Shown here one piece after another: positions 54,852 to 63,933 of a stretch of 64,000 bases of DNA (position 1 is the stretch's first letter; each line of letters starts with the position of its first letter). The position numbers and the translations under genes are program-made. Source of the DNA: JAMLHH01 sp037189845 (GTDB taxonomy: Bacteria; Bacteroidota; Bacteroidia; Chitinophagales; JADIYW01); contig JBBCIS010000008.1 of assembly GCA_037189845.1 (NCBI GenBank), positions 639,015-703,014 of the forward strand, in the 5' to 3' direction. The notes under the pieces were generated by a model that saw only the letters and a program-made list of their open reading frames with translations, made no database searches and was not told where the DNA came from.

Positions 54852-55010
54852 AAATTATTGTTTTATTAACCCGTGGTATGTCTTCTGCTTTTCAAGCCAG
54901 ATTTTCTGACATACCTACATGTTTTCTTATTGCTACCAATCCTGATTTCATCTCCTTATATTTATAATATTCTGATTATCAAAATCCCCAACACTTTTGG
55001 CACATTACAA
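54852..55010. repeat. Cassette-spacer module, copy C (terminator deleted)
   Basis: Matches copy A from 51703 up to CTGATTATCAA, then jumps to CCAACACTTTTGGCACATTAC. The segment with the hairpin terminator is missing. It also holds the inverted pair GGTATGTC (54875-54882) and GACATACC (54908-54915). Confidence 0.75.
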
Positions 55011-55030
55011 AGTTATGATATATCATAACT
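55011..55030. repeat. Perfect 20-bp palindrome
   Basis: AGTTATGATATATCATAACT is identical to its reverse complement. It directly follows the end of spacer copy C, 113 bp beyond the stop of the lipoprotein gene on the minus strand. It may be a protein-binding site or a recombination junction. Confidence 0.6.
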
Positions 55031-55143
55031 TACAGGGTTGTTTTTATAGTGAACTTGGTCTTCATGACAGAGCAGGAATTCTTAATTCAATTAAGCAAAT
55101 CAATAGCAAAACTGATTTGCAAATAGCCGTTTGATTGTTAAGA

Positions 55144-55551
55144 TTACCAATTATTCGGAGACTTGGCTGATTTTTTAAACGAATGAAGTTTACCAGTAGA
55201 GGTCTCTCTGTAAGCTAATAGAACGTCAGACAATCCAGTTATTTCAAAACAAAGATTGTCATCTGCACATGTAAGATTTATAAAAGAAGCCTTAATATAT
55301 GCATCCAAGTAAGATGTATCACAAGAATTTTCCATCAATTGGTAAGCACATTCAAATACAACTTCTTTTTGATATGTTTTAATAACTCTCTTACCTTCAA
55401 AAATTAATACTGAATTTGTATCACTTGTACTTATCCAAACACCTTGAATTTTTTCAAAATCTTCATCTTGAACATTTTCGCTACTAAGTCTCATAGCGCA
55501 ACTTAAAAAAGCAAACAGAGCTAAAAAAAGGAATGTATTTATATACCTCAT
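55144..55551 (-). CDS. Predicted lipoprotein, likely immunity protein for the GH19 RHS toxin
   Basis: A 135-residue exported protein. Residues 1-18 form a signal peptide ending in the lipobox FLSC. The mature part is a small beta-rich domain (DFEKIQGVWISTSDTNSVLI, IKTYQKEVVFECAYQL) with paired cysteines, reminiscent of lipocalin-like lipoproteins that begin 'I.G.W'. Its ATG lies 6 bp after the stop of the RHS gene whose tip is a GH19 cell-wall hydrolase. An immunity protein against a peptidoglycan-cutting toxin must work in the periplasm, which matches the lipoprotein signal. Function is inferred from position and localisation. Confidence 0.7.
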   Translation of the reverse strand: MRYINTFLFLALFAFLSCAMRLSSENVQDEDFEKIQGVWISTSDTNSVLIFEGKRVIKTYQKEVVFECAYQLMENSCDTSYLDAYIKASFINLTCADDNLCFEITGLSDVLLAYRETSTGKLHSFKKSAKSPNNW

Positions 55552-55557
55552 GATAAA

Positions 55558-58500
55558 TTACTTAAGTACGCTATTAGCATTATTATAAATCTCTTTTCTA
55601 TCAGATAGTCCATTATCTCCACCATTAACTTTTAATGTGACATCTTTTACCGTTGTCGAGTTAATATTTAATTTATTTAAAACTTTAGTTTGAAAAAACC
55701 ACATTGCACTCATTATAGAATACTTATCTTCTAATAACAATGCAGGTTTATCTACGAAATTGGGACTATTGCTAATATTTGATTGTGCGTAAGTATTAAA
55801 ACTGGTGTAATTATCCTTACCTGTTAACTGAAAAATACCCCTACCCCTGTATAAGTACCCGTCTCCACTTGCAATATCTCCATTTCCCATTCTATTAGCA
55901 TATGCAATATTAGCGATGCCTGCTTGATTTGCAACTTGTCCTTCCTTTCTTCCGTAATCATCTGCATTATATTTACCTTCTACCGCAGTTCCGGAATAAA
56001 AGTATTTTCCAAAAGTTCCTGTTAAGCCTGCCACACTATAATTCAAATTTTCTGAAACCCCCAGTCCTTTTGAAAATCCCGACACTTCATGTCCCGATTG
56101 TGAAAGAAAATGAGCAATACTTACCCTACTTGTTAAGCCAAATGTAGAGCCATGCAAATTAATTGATATTTCTAACGTCTTCAAACTATTCGCTTTTCCA
56201 TTCGGGAATATAGTTGTCAATTCCGAATTAGTGACACCAGCACTTGTGGAGTTCCAAGTATCATTATTCCAAGTCCATCTATAATTATCTGTCCCTTCGC
56301 ATATGTCTCCGCATTCATCTCTTTGAGGAGCAATAGCTCCTTGCCCACCATAAGAACCTGATTCTGTTGGCTCTAATCCTTCGAGCTCTATCATATCAAT
56401 TACTCTATTACCGCTAAACTGATATGGTGAGTAAAAAGGATAACTTGCCGTAAGCGGGTCAACAGCGAAGAATCTACCTGTCCGAGGGTCATGCATCCTA
56501 TATGTATAGTTTATAGAATTACCCTCTCCTTTGATTTCATCATCTTTTTCTTGCCCTTGGAATCCGAACCTGTATTTATTCAAAGAACTGTTGCCATTAA
56601 AGGTATAGCTTCTTGACGGCATTACCATACCAAAAGCATAATAATCCTGAGAGCTGTATATAGGTACCTCAGGGTCATGGTGCTCATCACCCTGGATATA
56701 GTCACCTACCACCACCTGCACATTGCCTAAGTGGTTAGATAATTCGTAGTGTCTCCAACCTCTGGTCGAGATAAAGTCTGCTACCGGAGTGGTAGAGAGC
56801 GTATCATTTCTGACGCCCAGTCTGCTGCTGCCGTATACTGAATACTCTAAGCCTTTGAGCTTGCTCATTGGTGCATATACAGGATTTTCTTCCTCATCCT
56901 GCCAAAGGGTGGTGTACTGCTCTGTACTGAGTGGGTTACCCTGCGCATCCCGCCAGTAAATATCACCTTTCTCTATCTTAGCGTTGTCAGCCGTGCTGTG
57001 GATCAGCTTGGCTATCCGCTGTCCTGAAGCATCGTATATGAAAGACAGATCCGGCTTGCCGTTGTTGAACCTGATCTCTCTGATCTTGCCCGATACATTC
57101 CAGATGATCGTATCGATACCTTCAGATACATCCTTGCTCAGGTTGCCTATCCTGTCATACCGGTAGTTAGCGGTCTCTTTGTTCGTATATACTCCCTGGT
57201 CATCTATGTCTTCACTGAACAATGATGCGCCCGTCTGCAGGTCATTCACATGCAGCAGCCTGTTACTTCTCAGCCTGCCGCTCTGCTTTTCATAGTGATA
57301 CACCAGGCTGTCCATCTGCTCATATGCACTATTTGCCGCATTCCAGGCCGTCCGTCTCAGCTGCTCTATATTTCCATTGGCATCATACTGCTGATTGGTA
57401 TGGTAAGTCGGAAGCAGGCCCGTCAGCTCTGCATCCGTCCACTCAGGTGTAAAGCCCTTCGAGGCCGTCAGCCTGTTCAGCTGGTCATAGCTGTACTCGC
57501 TGATCTGATGGTTATGGATACCCGGCGTCCTGTCCAGGCTGTCTATCCCGCTCAGCGTATAGGCAATATTACCGTTGAAAAGACCGCGGTATTTCAGGCC
57601 AATGTTACCATAGCGGGAGCCTGCGCTGTATTGCGTATATGACAGCAGATCAGGGAAGCTGCCACCCACCGGCGTATAGTCCCCGTGGTGGTAGCCCAAC
57701 CCGTACATGAAGCGGTCTCCCGGGATATAGGCATTCAATCCCGGTTCAGATTCAACATCCGGGTTGATGGATTTCAGCCAACCCTGAATTGTATAGGCAT
57801 AATCCAGGTCCTGAACAATATCTTCCCCGATTTCTATCCTGGACAGCGGGCCGTGAGGATAGTAAAAATATTCCGCCTCCTTGTACAGCGTCTCTCCTGC
57901 TCTTTGCGTATATACCCGCCGGATCCGGTTGTCTGAATCGTATTTGTACACATGGCTGAAGCTACGATCTGTGCCGGGATCGTACGTCACCTTGTTCACC
58001 TTGCCGCTGTAAAGGCTGAATGCATAGCTGATCTTCCTGTCCGCTGCATGCTGCCAGTCTCCGCGGTTGATCTTCAGGTGCTGGTATATATTGCGCACAT
58101 TGCCGGTCTGATCATAGTCATACACCGTAGCTGCTCCGTAGCCCGATACCAGCGCCAGCAGGTCTGACCGAAGTCCCTGCCCCCTGCCGTTGTGCCTGCT
58201 GACCAGCGGAAGTGCCGCCAGTGCGTCCGTATACAGCGATGCCGACACCCGGTGTCGCAGGTTCGACTGGCTGACAGAAGGGATCAGCGCCTTATCGTCA
58301 TACAAGGTGAAGGTCACCTGCTCCAGGGTAGTGGTCGGATCATACTGCTCTGACAGCGGAAAGTCCGGGTCTTTCAGCCCGGCCGCTACCGTGACAGGAT
58401 GCAGGGCTGCGCTGTCCAGCTGACCCGATGCGACCGGACGGCTCAAAGCGTCATAGGTCGTAAAGGAGTATTTGCCGTCTGCCTGCTGCTGCGCATTGCG

Positions 58501-61500
58501 CGATACCACCAGCTGGCCTTTCACATTATATACAAATGTGCTCCTGCCTGCATCGGGCGTATATTGCTCCGTCACCTGGTTGCGGCTGTTATAAGCATAG
58601 TTAGTCTGCAGCACATGCTCAGGCTCTTCATTAAACAGATAGTTGCCATGCTGGTCGAAAGCGGATGTGGCCAGCGGCTGAACGCCCTCAGGCGGTACCG
58701 TCTGCACCAGGTTGCCCGCCTTGTCATAGTAGTACAGCGTATAGTGGTATTCTGTCAGGTCATAGCTGTAATTAAAATGCTCTGATACCTGCATGCACCT
58801 GTCCACCTGTGCACGAAGCACTACCGTGCGCACGCTGTCCAGGTAGACCTCATAACGCTGGCGCGCGATCTTCTCTGCATTCCTTCTCACACGTGCCTTG
58901 CAGCTGTCCTCACTCTCCTCATACGCAAAGATCTCGTTAAAGTCTATGTCAGGCGTTCTGATTTTCTTTCTCTGACAGGAAGGAAAGATGTCGTTGAAGC
59001 AGCCCGAGCCGTTCACATTGTACTGCAAAAATGCTATATATGCCGTATCAGCCTGGTAAGATCCGTTCAGGTACACATACGCATAGCCCAGGTAGTAGGG
59101 ACGGATCCGGTTCGCATGCGTGCCAGTCGTAGTCAGCACATCATAAAAGCTGCTGTCTTTATATGACTGGTAAGGACGAATGTTGTGCGTAAGGACCGCT
59201 CCCGTTTTGTCCATCAGGTACAATGACCCGAAGCACGGGGTCGTGCCTCCGCTGCAATAGATCAGCGAGTCGTTGCTGTCATAGATAAACCCTCTGTGGA
59301 TGTATAGATGTTGACCGGTCGTATATTTCTGAAGGTAGATCTCTTTGTCTGCCAGCGTGGCGGTCTGCTCAGAGGTTACTCCTGCAAATGCTCCGGTAAC
59401 CGGCTGGTCTGCCTCTTCGTAAGGGTGGGCAAACAGCAGGTCTTTGTAAACGGATACCAGCGTCTGTACGGCTGTACCGTTTGTGCCCGGTCCGTCCGTG
59501 CAGGTCTCCTGGTATAGGGTATCTCCGGTTTCAGGGTGCGTGGCATAGGTATAGGTAAAGCCCGGCTGCAGGGTCTCTCTGATGCTGCAAAGGGTGTCCT
59601 TGCCGTTCAGACGGGTAAAGACCGGCTCCAGGATACCGGCAGCATATTGCTCATCATCCGGCATGCCCGTATAGGAGGAGTAAGCATCGCAGTTGTCCAG
59701 GCAGACGCTTTTTAAATAACCGGTGATATAGGCGGAGTCTGCGCTGATGTCCTCATCCATGCAGCTCACGATCCGCCGGTACTGGTTGCGCGCATAGATA
59801 TCGCAGCTGCTGATGCAGGATGTTTCGTTGATATCATTGACTTCTGATTCCAGATCGGCAAGTACGCTCTGACGGCTCACTCTCGGATCTCTGACCACAG
59901 GATCGGTAGTATCAGAAAGGTAGAGGCAGCCTGCTTCTTCCCGCTTGTATGCCATCACCGAATCCCGTATGTACAGCAGCATACCGCGGAAGTGGTTGAA
60001 CTCAAGGGTATCCCGTAAGGCTGTATTGTTCAGGATATCCTGACCTCTATACAGCTGCTGCCCTGCATTATACTGTCCGGCTACGGTTTCAGGTTTGACA
60101 AAATCAGGAAGCGAGACTGTGATGCCGCCTTCGAAGGTCTGATAGTTGTAATAAGTGGTGGAATACTCCGCAAACATCGGATCTTTTGTTTCTATGTCGT
60201 CGTACCAGTAGCCTTTTGCTATCGCTTCCTGTCTGGTCGTGATCGAAGCCATTACATAGGTAAATTCCCGGTACTCACTCTCCGCAAAGCAGGCCGCTAT
60301 ATGGCAGTATTCAGGATGGTAGTATTTCACCAGCGTATCGGCCAGATTCCCTGTCCAGATTCCTCTCAGCGTATCTTTGATATTCACGGTGGTCAGCGAG
60401 GACAATGCTATGCCCAGCTGTGCCAAAGTGTCTTCAAAGTATTCGTTCCCGGTCACCTGGGTCAGCAAAGTAATACTATCCTCAAAGCGCTTGCCGCCGG
60501 GACTGAACTCAAAGCGCATCTGCTCCAGATACGAATGGCATTCATTCACTGCATACGTGCCGGCATTGGCAGCAATGATATTAGAATAGCTACAGTTACT
60601 ATCTATCAGCGCATTTAACAGGTCCAGATGATCCTGATTCTCTGCATCAAAAAATCCCAGGCTGTCTCTGATGATCTGCTTCTGGAAGTCTGCACACGTA
60701 AAGGAGCACTGCAGGGTATCCAGCACGATGTTCTCCTCCAGGTAATCCTCCCAGCTCTCTACCCCGGGAAAGGTTGCTATATCTGACAGCAAGCCATCGA
60801 GGGATTCACTGCTGATGTACAGCTCCTTGGAGACAGTATAGTTGCCCGGCTTGTCAAAGACCGCGCTGAACACGACTGAGTCTCTGTAGAGCGTACCGCC
60901 GGAACAATCCTGTGCATGGTTGTCAAAACGGGCGGTCAGCAGGGTATTGTCATTCTCATAGACCGCATGGGAGCTCCCGTCCGCATAGATAGCCGCCAGC
61001 GGTACAGCTACCCCTTTGGGGTCCGTGATCCTGATCTGAAGATCGTACTCACAGGTCTTGCAGGTACTGAACGGGGCGCCCAGTGTGCTGATCATTCCAC
61101 CCAGGCTGTAACGGAAGGTATAGCCCGCTGAACCCGGTGGATTCAGTATATCATAGTAGGTCGCAGACAATCTGCGATCTGTATCTTTTACGTTGTTGCC
61201 GTCCAGACTGATCTGCAGGGCAATGGTCTGCTTGCTGGCCAGCGCAGAAAGATTGAATGGTGCTTCTCCCGTCAGTCCAGTGGCTATCGTTCTGCCGTAC
61301 ATGTCCATATAGACTATGGATGCCTGACCATTCGGATCGGTGGTAAGTATCTTGGAGTAATATTTGGACTGACCTACATTGCTGCCGAATAACCTGTGAA
61401 GCTCCGTGGGTGAAGCGCTACCATACCAGTAGCTCGTATAGTGATTTTCCTCCTCCTGGTCCAGTGCATATAATGCGCCGATGCCCGACTGGCGGAGCAC

Positions 61501-63933
61501 TTTGCCCGTGTTGTCGTTGCGGTATCTGACAAGGGTGCTCACATAGCCTTCTGATTCGGAAATCCGCCCGATATTGGGATATTTATCAGGATGGCCCAGA
61601 AAAGGATTACCCGAAGAGTAGTACTGACCGGCGCCGGACAGCTGGCCGAAAGCCGGCTGGCTCAATGCATCCACATGGTGCTTGCCGATCGGTGAATCGG
61701 ATGCATCCTTATTGTAGCCGGGTCTGTATTTCAATGACATCCCGGCCTCAGGAGACGGCAGTGACTGCATCACCCCTCTGCCTTCATGGTCGTAGTAGGT
61801 CTCTGCGACCAGGCTGAGCTCCTCGCTGCTCAGGCCGGTTGCCACCTGGCGCGGGCGCAGCATGCCGTCGTAGTAGCTCACCACTTCCTTCTTCAGCCCT
61901 TCTTCGGCAAAGGTCGTCACTTTCTGCCAGCTCAGATCTGGCTCAAAGCCTGTGATCTCCTGCTCCACATAGCCAGACCAGTCTCCTGTACGGATCTCGC
62001 CAGTCTCCAGACCAAAGCGGCCCACAGGGCGGACTCTCGCATACAGCTTCCCCTTAGGGAAGGTCGCATCCAGCGTATACCGGTTGTCTCTGGTCTGCAC
62101 GTTGTAGCCGAATTGTGAGAATATGTCTTCTGCCGGAAGGGGGCCTTTGATGTCCAGATAATGATCCAGCCACGCAATCTCCAGCTCGTATTCATACGCA
62201 TATGGGGAGGGTGCCCACCAGTATTCGATCCGCCCGTTACCTGCATCGTGATATTTACCGAAGCCCGTGATGCTGTGCCCCTCAGGCAGTAAAGGATAAC
62301 GCGAGATCTCTGAGATCAGCTCCAGGTTGATATCTTCAGGGACCGTACCTTCCTGTATCACGCTGACAACCTCAAGGGTATAGGCTGCTGATTGCAGGGA
62401 TGCATCTGAATATCTGTTGGCCGAAAGGTAGATCTTTGTATCGCTGAAGTTGCTGATGTAAAGGGTATCCCGCTGCAGCTCTGAGCCGTAAGTGATGTCG
62501 TAGATCACCATATAGGACCAGTCTTTGTGCGTCAGCTCGCTGCGGCCATTGCGGTGGTACTGCAGCGAAACTTCTGCTGTGTATTTATCTACTCCGGAAC
62601 TCAATGGGGTCTGGAATGATTCCAGCTCCAGCTCCGCGCCCGTGGTGATGTCTGCCTTGTCCAGAAAAAGCATTTCTCTCACCTGGCCGCCCGGCTGGCC
62701 GCCGTCCTGCGTACCGCAATCCAGCAGCACTTCCGCGATCCCTTCGCTCACACAGCCCAGCGTATCGGTCGCTGTCAGCCAGTAAATTCCAGGCCGCTGT
62801 ACAGAGATGGATGTGCCGCTGCTCTGATCGCTCCACAGGTAGGTCTCATAAGCTTCCGGGCCCTCTAAGGAAAGGGACACCAGTGCATCATCAGAACAAA
62901 TCTTCACCTGGTTGGGAACGATCTGTGCAATGTGCGGGGAGCGCACCACTCTGAATGTATCGTAATAGCTGCATTCCAGCTCTGCAGATTTATATTCATT
63001 GACATACAGCCCCTGGCTGCGGATATCTACCTGCGGAAGGTAGCTCACACACTCCCGCGTATAGGCAGGACACGACGGATCGGATGAGGGCACCAGGCGG
63101 TACCAACGCATATCCCGCATCTCTGAAGGACCCGAAAGGTGCAGCTCCGCTCCCGGGCACAGCACCTGGTCATCGATCGGGGTCAGCTCCTCTGACGGCT
63201 CGCTGAACCTTACTTTGAACAGCTTCTCACAACCCTCCAGACCAGTGCACTCCAGGTGATAATCTGTATTCACAGCAGCGCCCACATACAAATAATTGGC
63301 AGGATCTCCAGGCTGTGATGCAGTCGTATTGTTCGTATGCTGCCACGTACACCCCTGTGAAGCGATCAGGTACGCAGGCAGCTCCGAGGGACACAACGTC
63401 AGCTGCTGATCAGTAGGAAAATCCACCCGCTTCACATTCACACGGCGCCAACGCCCCCTGATCTCACCATCGAAATGATTTAAATGAACTCCACCAAATA
63501 GTGCCAACATGAAATTAATATTTCCATGATTGCTAAGTCTGGCTACACTTTCTTTTGGAATAATAAATTCTTCATTTTCTTCATAGCAAAACAAGTTTGG
63601 CACTTTAAAATCAAATGTCAATCTATTGGTTCCAGAAATGTCCGGCCCGTTTGTATATGAAAAATCATACCTTAACTTACCACTTATACCAAATTCATAC
63701 TCATCATTATAAATAAACAATTTATTATAATGTAATAAATTTGTCGTGCGATAATCAGCTTCATTATTTACTCGTATAGTATGTATATACGGAGACATTT
63801 CACCTATCAGATTTTGAAATCCCTCATAATAAGATTCATTCTCTACCCACAAATCCAATACAATGCCTTTATCCTGAGCAAATGTACTCACGCTAATACA
63901 TAAAAATACCAGTACACTCAACAAATACCTCAT
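55558..63933 (-). CDS. Secreted RHS-repeat polymorphic toxin with C-terminal GH19 (chitinase/endolysin-like) tip
   Basis: A 2791-residue exported protein. A signal peptide (MRYLLSVLVFLCISVSTFAQ) leads to an N-terminal domain (to about 150), a cysteine-containing linker and an Ig/PKD-like domain (about 340-410, AYETYLWSDQSSGTSISVQR). A DUF6443-type segment follows from about 665 (VSYYDGMLRPRQVATGLSSE). A middle region with repeated CxxxC-like pairs precedes RHS/YD repeats from about 1730 to 2470 (LYYYDKAGNLVQTVPPEG, YSYDQLNRLTASKG), closed by YRMHDPRTGRFFAVDPL. The variable tip (about 2520-2791) is a GH19 domain: AHFLSQSGHEVSGF with the catalytic Glu, ENLNYSVAGL, GDGYLYRGRGIFQLTG and VNGGDNGLSDR. 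It should cut peptidoglycan or a related glycan. The core is GC-richer than both ends. A likely immunity lipoprotein follows by 6 bp. Confidence 0.9.
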   Translation of the reverse strand: MRYLLSVLVFLCISVSTFAQDKGIVLDLWVENESYYEGFQNLIGEMSPYIHTIRVNNEADYRTTNLLHYNKLFIYNDEYEFGISGKLRYDFSYTNGPDISGTNRLTFDFKVPNLFCYEENEEFIIPKESVARLSNHGNINFMLALFGGVHLNHFDGEIRGRWRRVNVKRVDFPTDQQLTLCPSELPAYLIASQGCTWQHTNNTTASQPGDPANYLYVGAAVNTDYHLECTGLEGCEKLFKVRFSEPSEELTPIDDQVLCPGAELHLSGPSEMRDMRWYRLVPSSDPSCPAYTRECVSYLPQVDIRSQGLYVNEYKSAELECSYYDTFRVVRSPHIAQIVPNQVKICSDDALVSLSLEGPEAYETYLWSDQSSGTSISVQRPGIYWLTATDTLGCVSEGIAEVLLDCGTQDGGQPGGQVREMLFLDKADITTGAELELESFQTPLSSGVDKYTAEVSLQYHRNGRSELTHKDWSYMVIYDITYGSELQRDTLYISNFSDTKIYLSANRYSDASLQSAAYTLEVVSVIQEGTVPEDINLELISEISRYPLLPEGHSITGFGKYHDAGNGRIEYWWAPSPYAYEYELEIAWLDHYLDIKGPLPAEDIFSQFGYNVQTRDNRYTLDATFPKGKLYARVRPVGRFGLETGEIRTGDWSGYVEQEITGFEPDLSWQKVTTFAEEGLKKEVVSYYDGMLRPRQVATGLSSEELSLVAETYYDHEGRGVMQSLPSPEAGMSLKYRPGYNKDASDSPIGKHHVDALSQPAFGQLSGAGQYYSSGNPFLGHPDKYPNIGRISESEGYVSTLVRYRNDNTGKVLRQSGIGALYALDQEEENHYTSYWYGSASPTELHRLFGSNVGQSKYYSKILTTDPNGQASIVYMDMYGRTIATGLTGEAPFNLSALASKQTIALQISLDGNNVKDTDRRLSATYYDILNPPGSAGYTFRYSLGGMISTLGAPFSTCKTCEYDLQIRITDPKGVAVPLAAIYADGSSHAVYENDNTLLTARFDNHAQDCSGGTLYRDSVVFSAVFDKPGNYTVSKELYISSESLDGLLSDIATFPGVESWEDYLEENIVLDTLQCSFTCADFQKQIIRDSLGFFDAENQDHLDLLNALIDSNCSYSNIIAANAGTYAVNECHSYLEQMRFEFSPGGKRFEDSITLLTQVTGNEYFEDTLAQLGIALSSLTTVNIKDTLRGIWTGNLADTLVKYYHPEYCHIAACFAESEYREFTYVMASITTRQEAIAKGYWYDDIETKDPMFAEYSTTYYNYQTFEGGITVSLPDFVKPETVAGQYNAGQQLYRGQDILNNTALRDTLEFNHFRGMLLYIRDSVMAYKREEAGCLYLSDTTDPVVRDPRVSRQSVLADLESEVNDINETSCISSCDIYARNQYRRIVSCMDEDISADSAYITGYLKSVCLDNCDAYSSYTGMPDDEQYAAGILEPVFTRLNGKDTLCSIRETLQPGFTYTYATHPETGDTLYQETCTDGPGTNGTAVQTLVSVYKDLLFAHPYEEADQPVTGAFAGVTSEQTATLADKEIYLQKYTTGQHLYIHRGFIYDSNDSLIYCSGGTTPCFGSLYLMDKTGAVLTHNIRPYQSYKDSSFYDVLTTTGTHANRIRPYYLGYAYVYLNGSYQADTAYIAFLQYNVNGSGCFNDIFPSCQRKKIRTPDIDFNEIFAYEESEDSCKARVRRNAEKIARQRYEVYLDSVRTVVLRAQVDRCMQVSEHFNYSYDLTEYHYTLYYYDKAGNLVQTVPPEGVQPLATSAFDQHGNYLFNEEPEHVLQTNYAYNSRNQVTEQYTPDAGRSTFVYNVKGQLVVSRNAQQQADGKYSFTTYDALSRPVASGQLDSAALHPVTVAAGLKDPDFPLSEQYDPTTTLEQVTFTLYDDKALIPSVSQSNLRHRVSASLYTDALAALPLVSRHNGRGQGLRSDLLALVSGYGAATVYDYDQTGNVRNIYQHLKINRGDWQHAADRKISYAFSLYSGKVNKVTYDPGTDRSFSHVYKYDSDNRIRRVYTQRAGETLYKEAEYFYYPHGPLSRIEIGEDIVQDLDYAYTIQGWLKSINPDVESEPGLNAYIPGDRFMYGLGYHHGDYTPVGGSFPDLLSYTQYSAGSRYGNIGLKYRGLFNGNIAYTLSGIDSLDRTPGIHNHQISEYSYDQLNRLTASKGFTPEWTDAELTGLLPTYHTNQQYDANGNIEQLRRTAWNAANSAYEQMDSLVYHYEKQSGRLRSNRLLHVNDLQTGASLFSEDIDDQGVYTNKETANYRYDRIGNLSKDVSEGIDTIIWNVSGKIREIRFNNGKPDLSFIYDASGQRIAKLIHSTADNAKIEKGDIYWRDAQGNPLSTEQYTTLWQDEEENPVYAPMSKLKGLEYSVYGSSRLGVRNDTLSTTPVADFISTRGWRHYELSNHLGNVQVVVGDYIQGDEHHDPEVPIYSSQDYYAFGMVMPSRSYTFNGNSSLNKYRFGFQGQEKDDEIKGEGNSINYTYRMHDPRTGRFFAVDPLTASYPFYSPYQFSGNRVIDMIELEGLEPTESGSYGGQGAIAPQRDECGDICEGTDNYRWTWNNDTWNSTSAGVTNSELTTIFPNGKANSLKTLEISINLHGSTFGLTSRVSIAHFLSQSGHEVSGFSKGLGVSENLNYSVAGLTGTFGKYFYSGTAVEGKYNADDYGRKEGQVANQAGIANIAYANRMGNGDIASGDGYLYRGRGIFQLTGKDNYTSFNTYAQSNISNSPNFVDKPALLLEDKYSIMSAMWFFQTKVLNKLNINSTTVKDVTLKVNGGDNGLSDRKEIYNNANSVLK

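Noticed and set aside
55031..55140. Short coding-like words on both strands between the palindrome and the lipoprotein gene
   Set aside because: Readable stretches of about 20-30 residues in different frames but no start, family match or consistent frame; possibly a remnant but not supportable.
51323..55143. CRISPR array, considered because of the short repeats
   Set aside because: The repeats are few, irregularly spaced, and form part of longer duplicated spacers with terminators; no Cas genes.
57250..58785. Several plus-strand frames of 70-130 codons across the RHS core
   Set aside because: All are antisense to the RHS/YD repeats; GC-rich coding DNA often leaves long antisense frames open.
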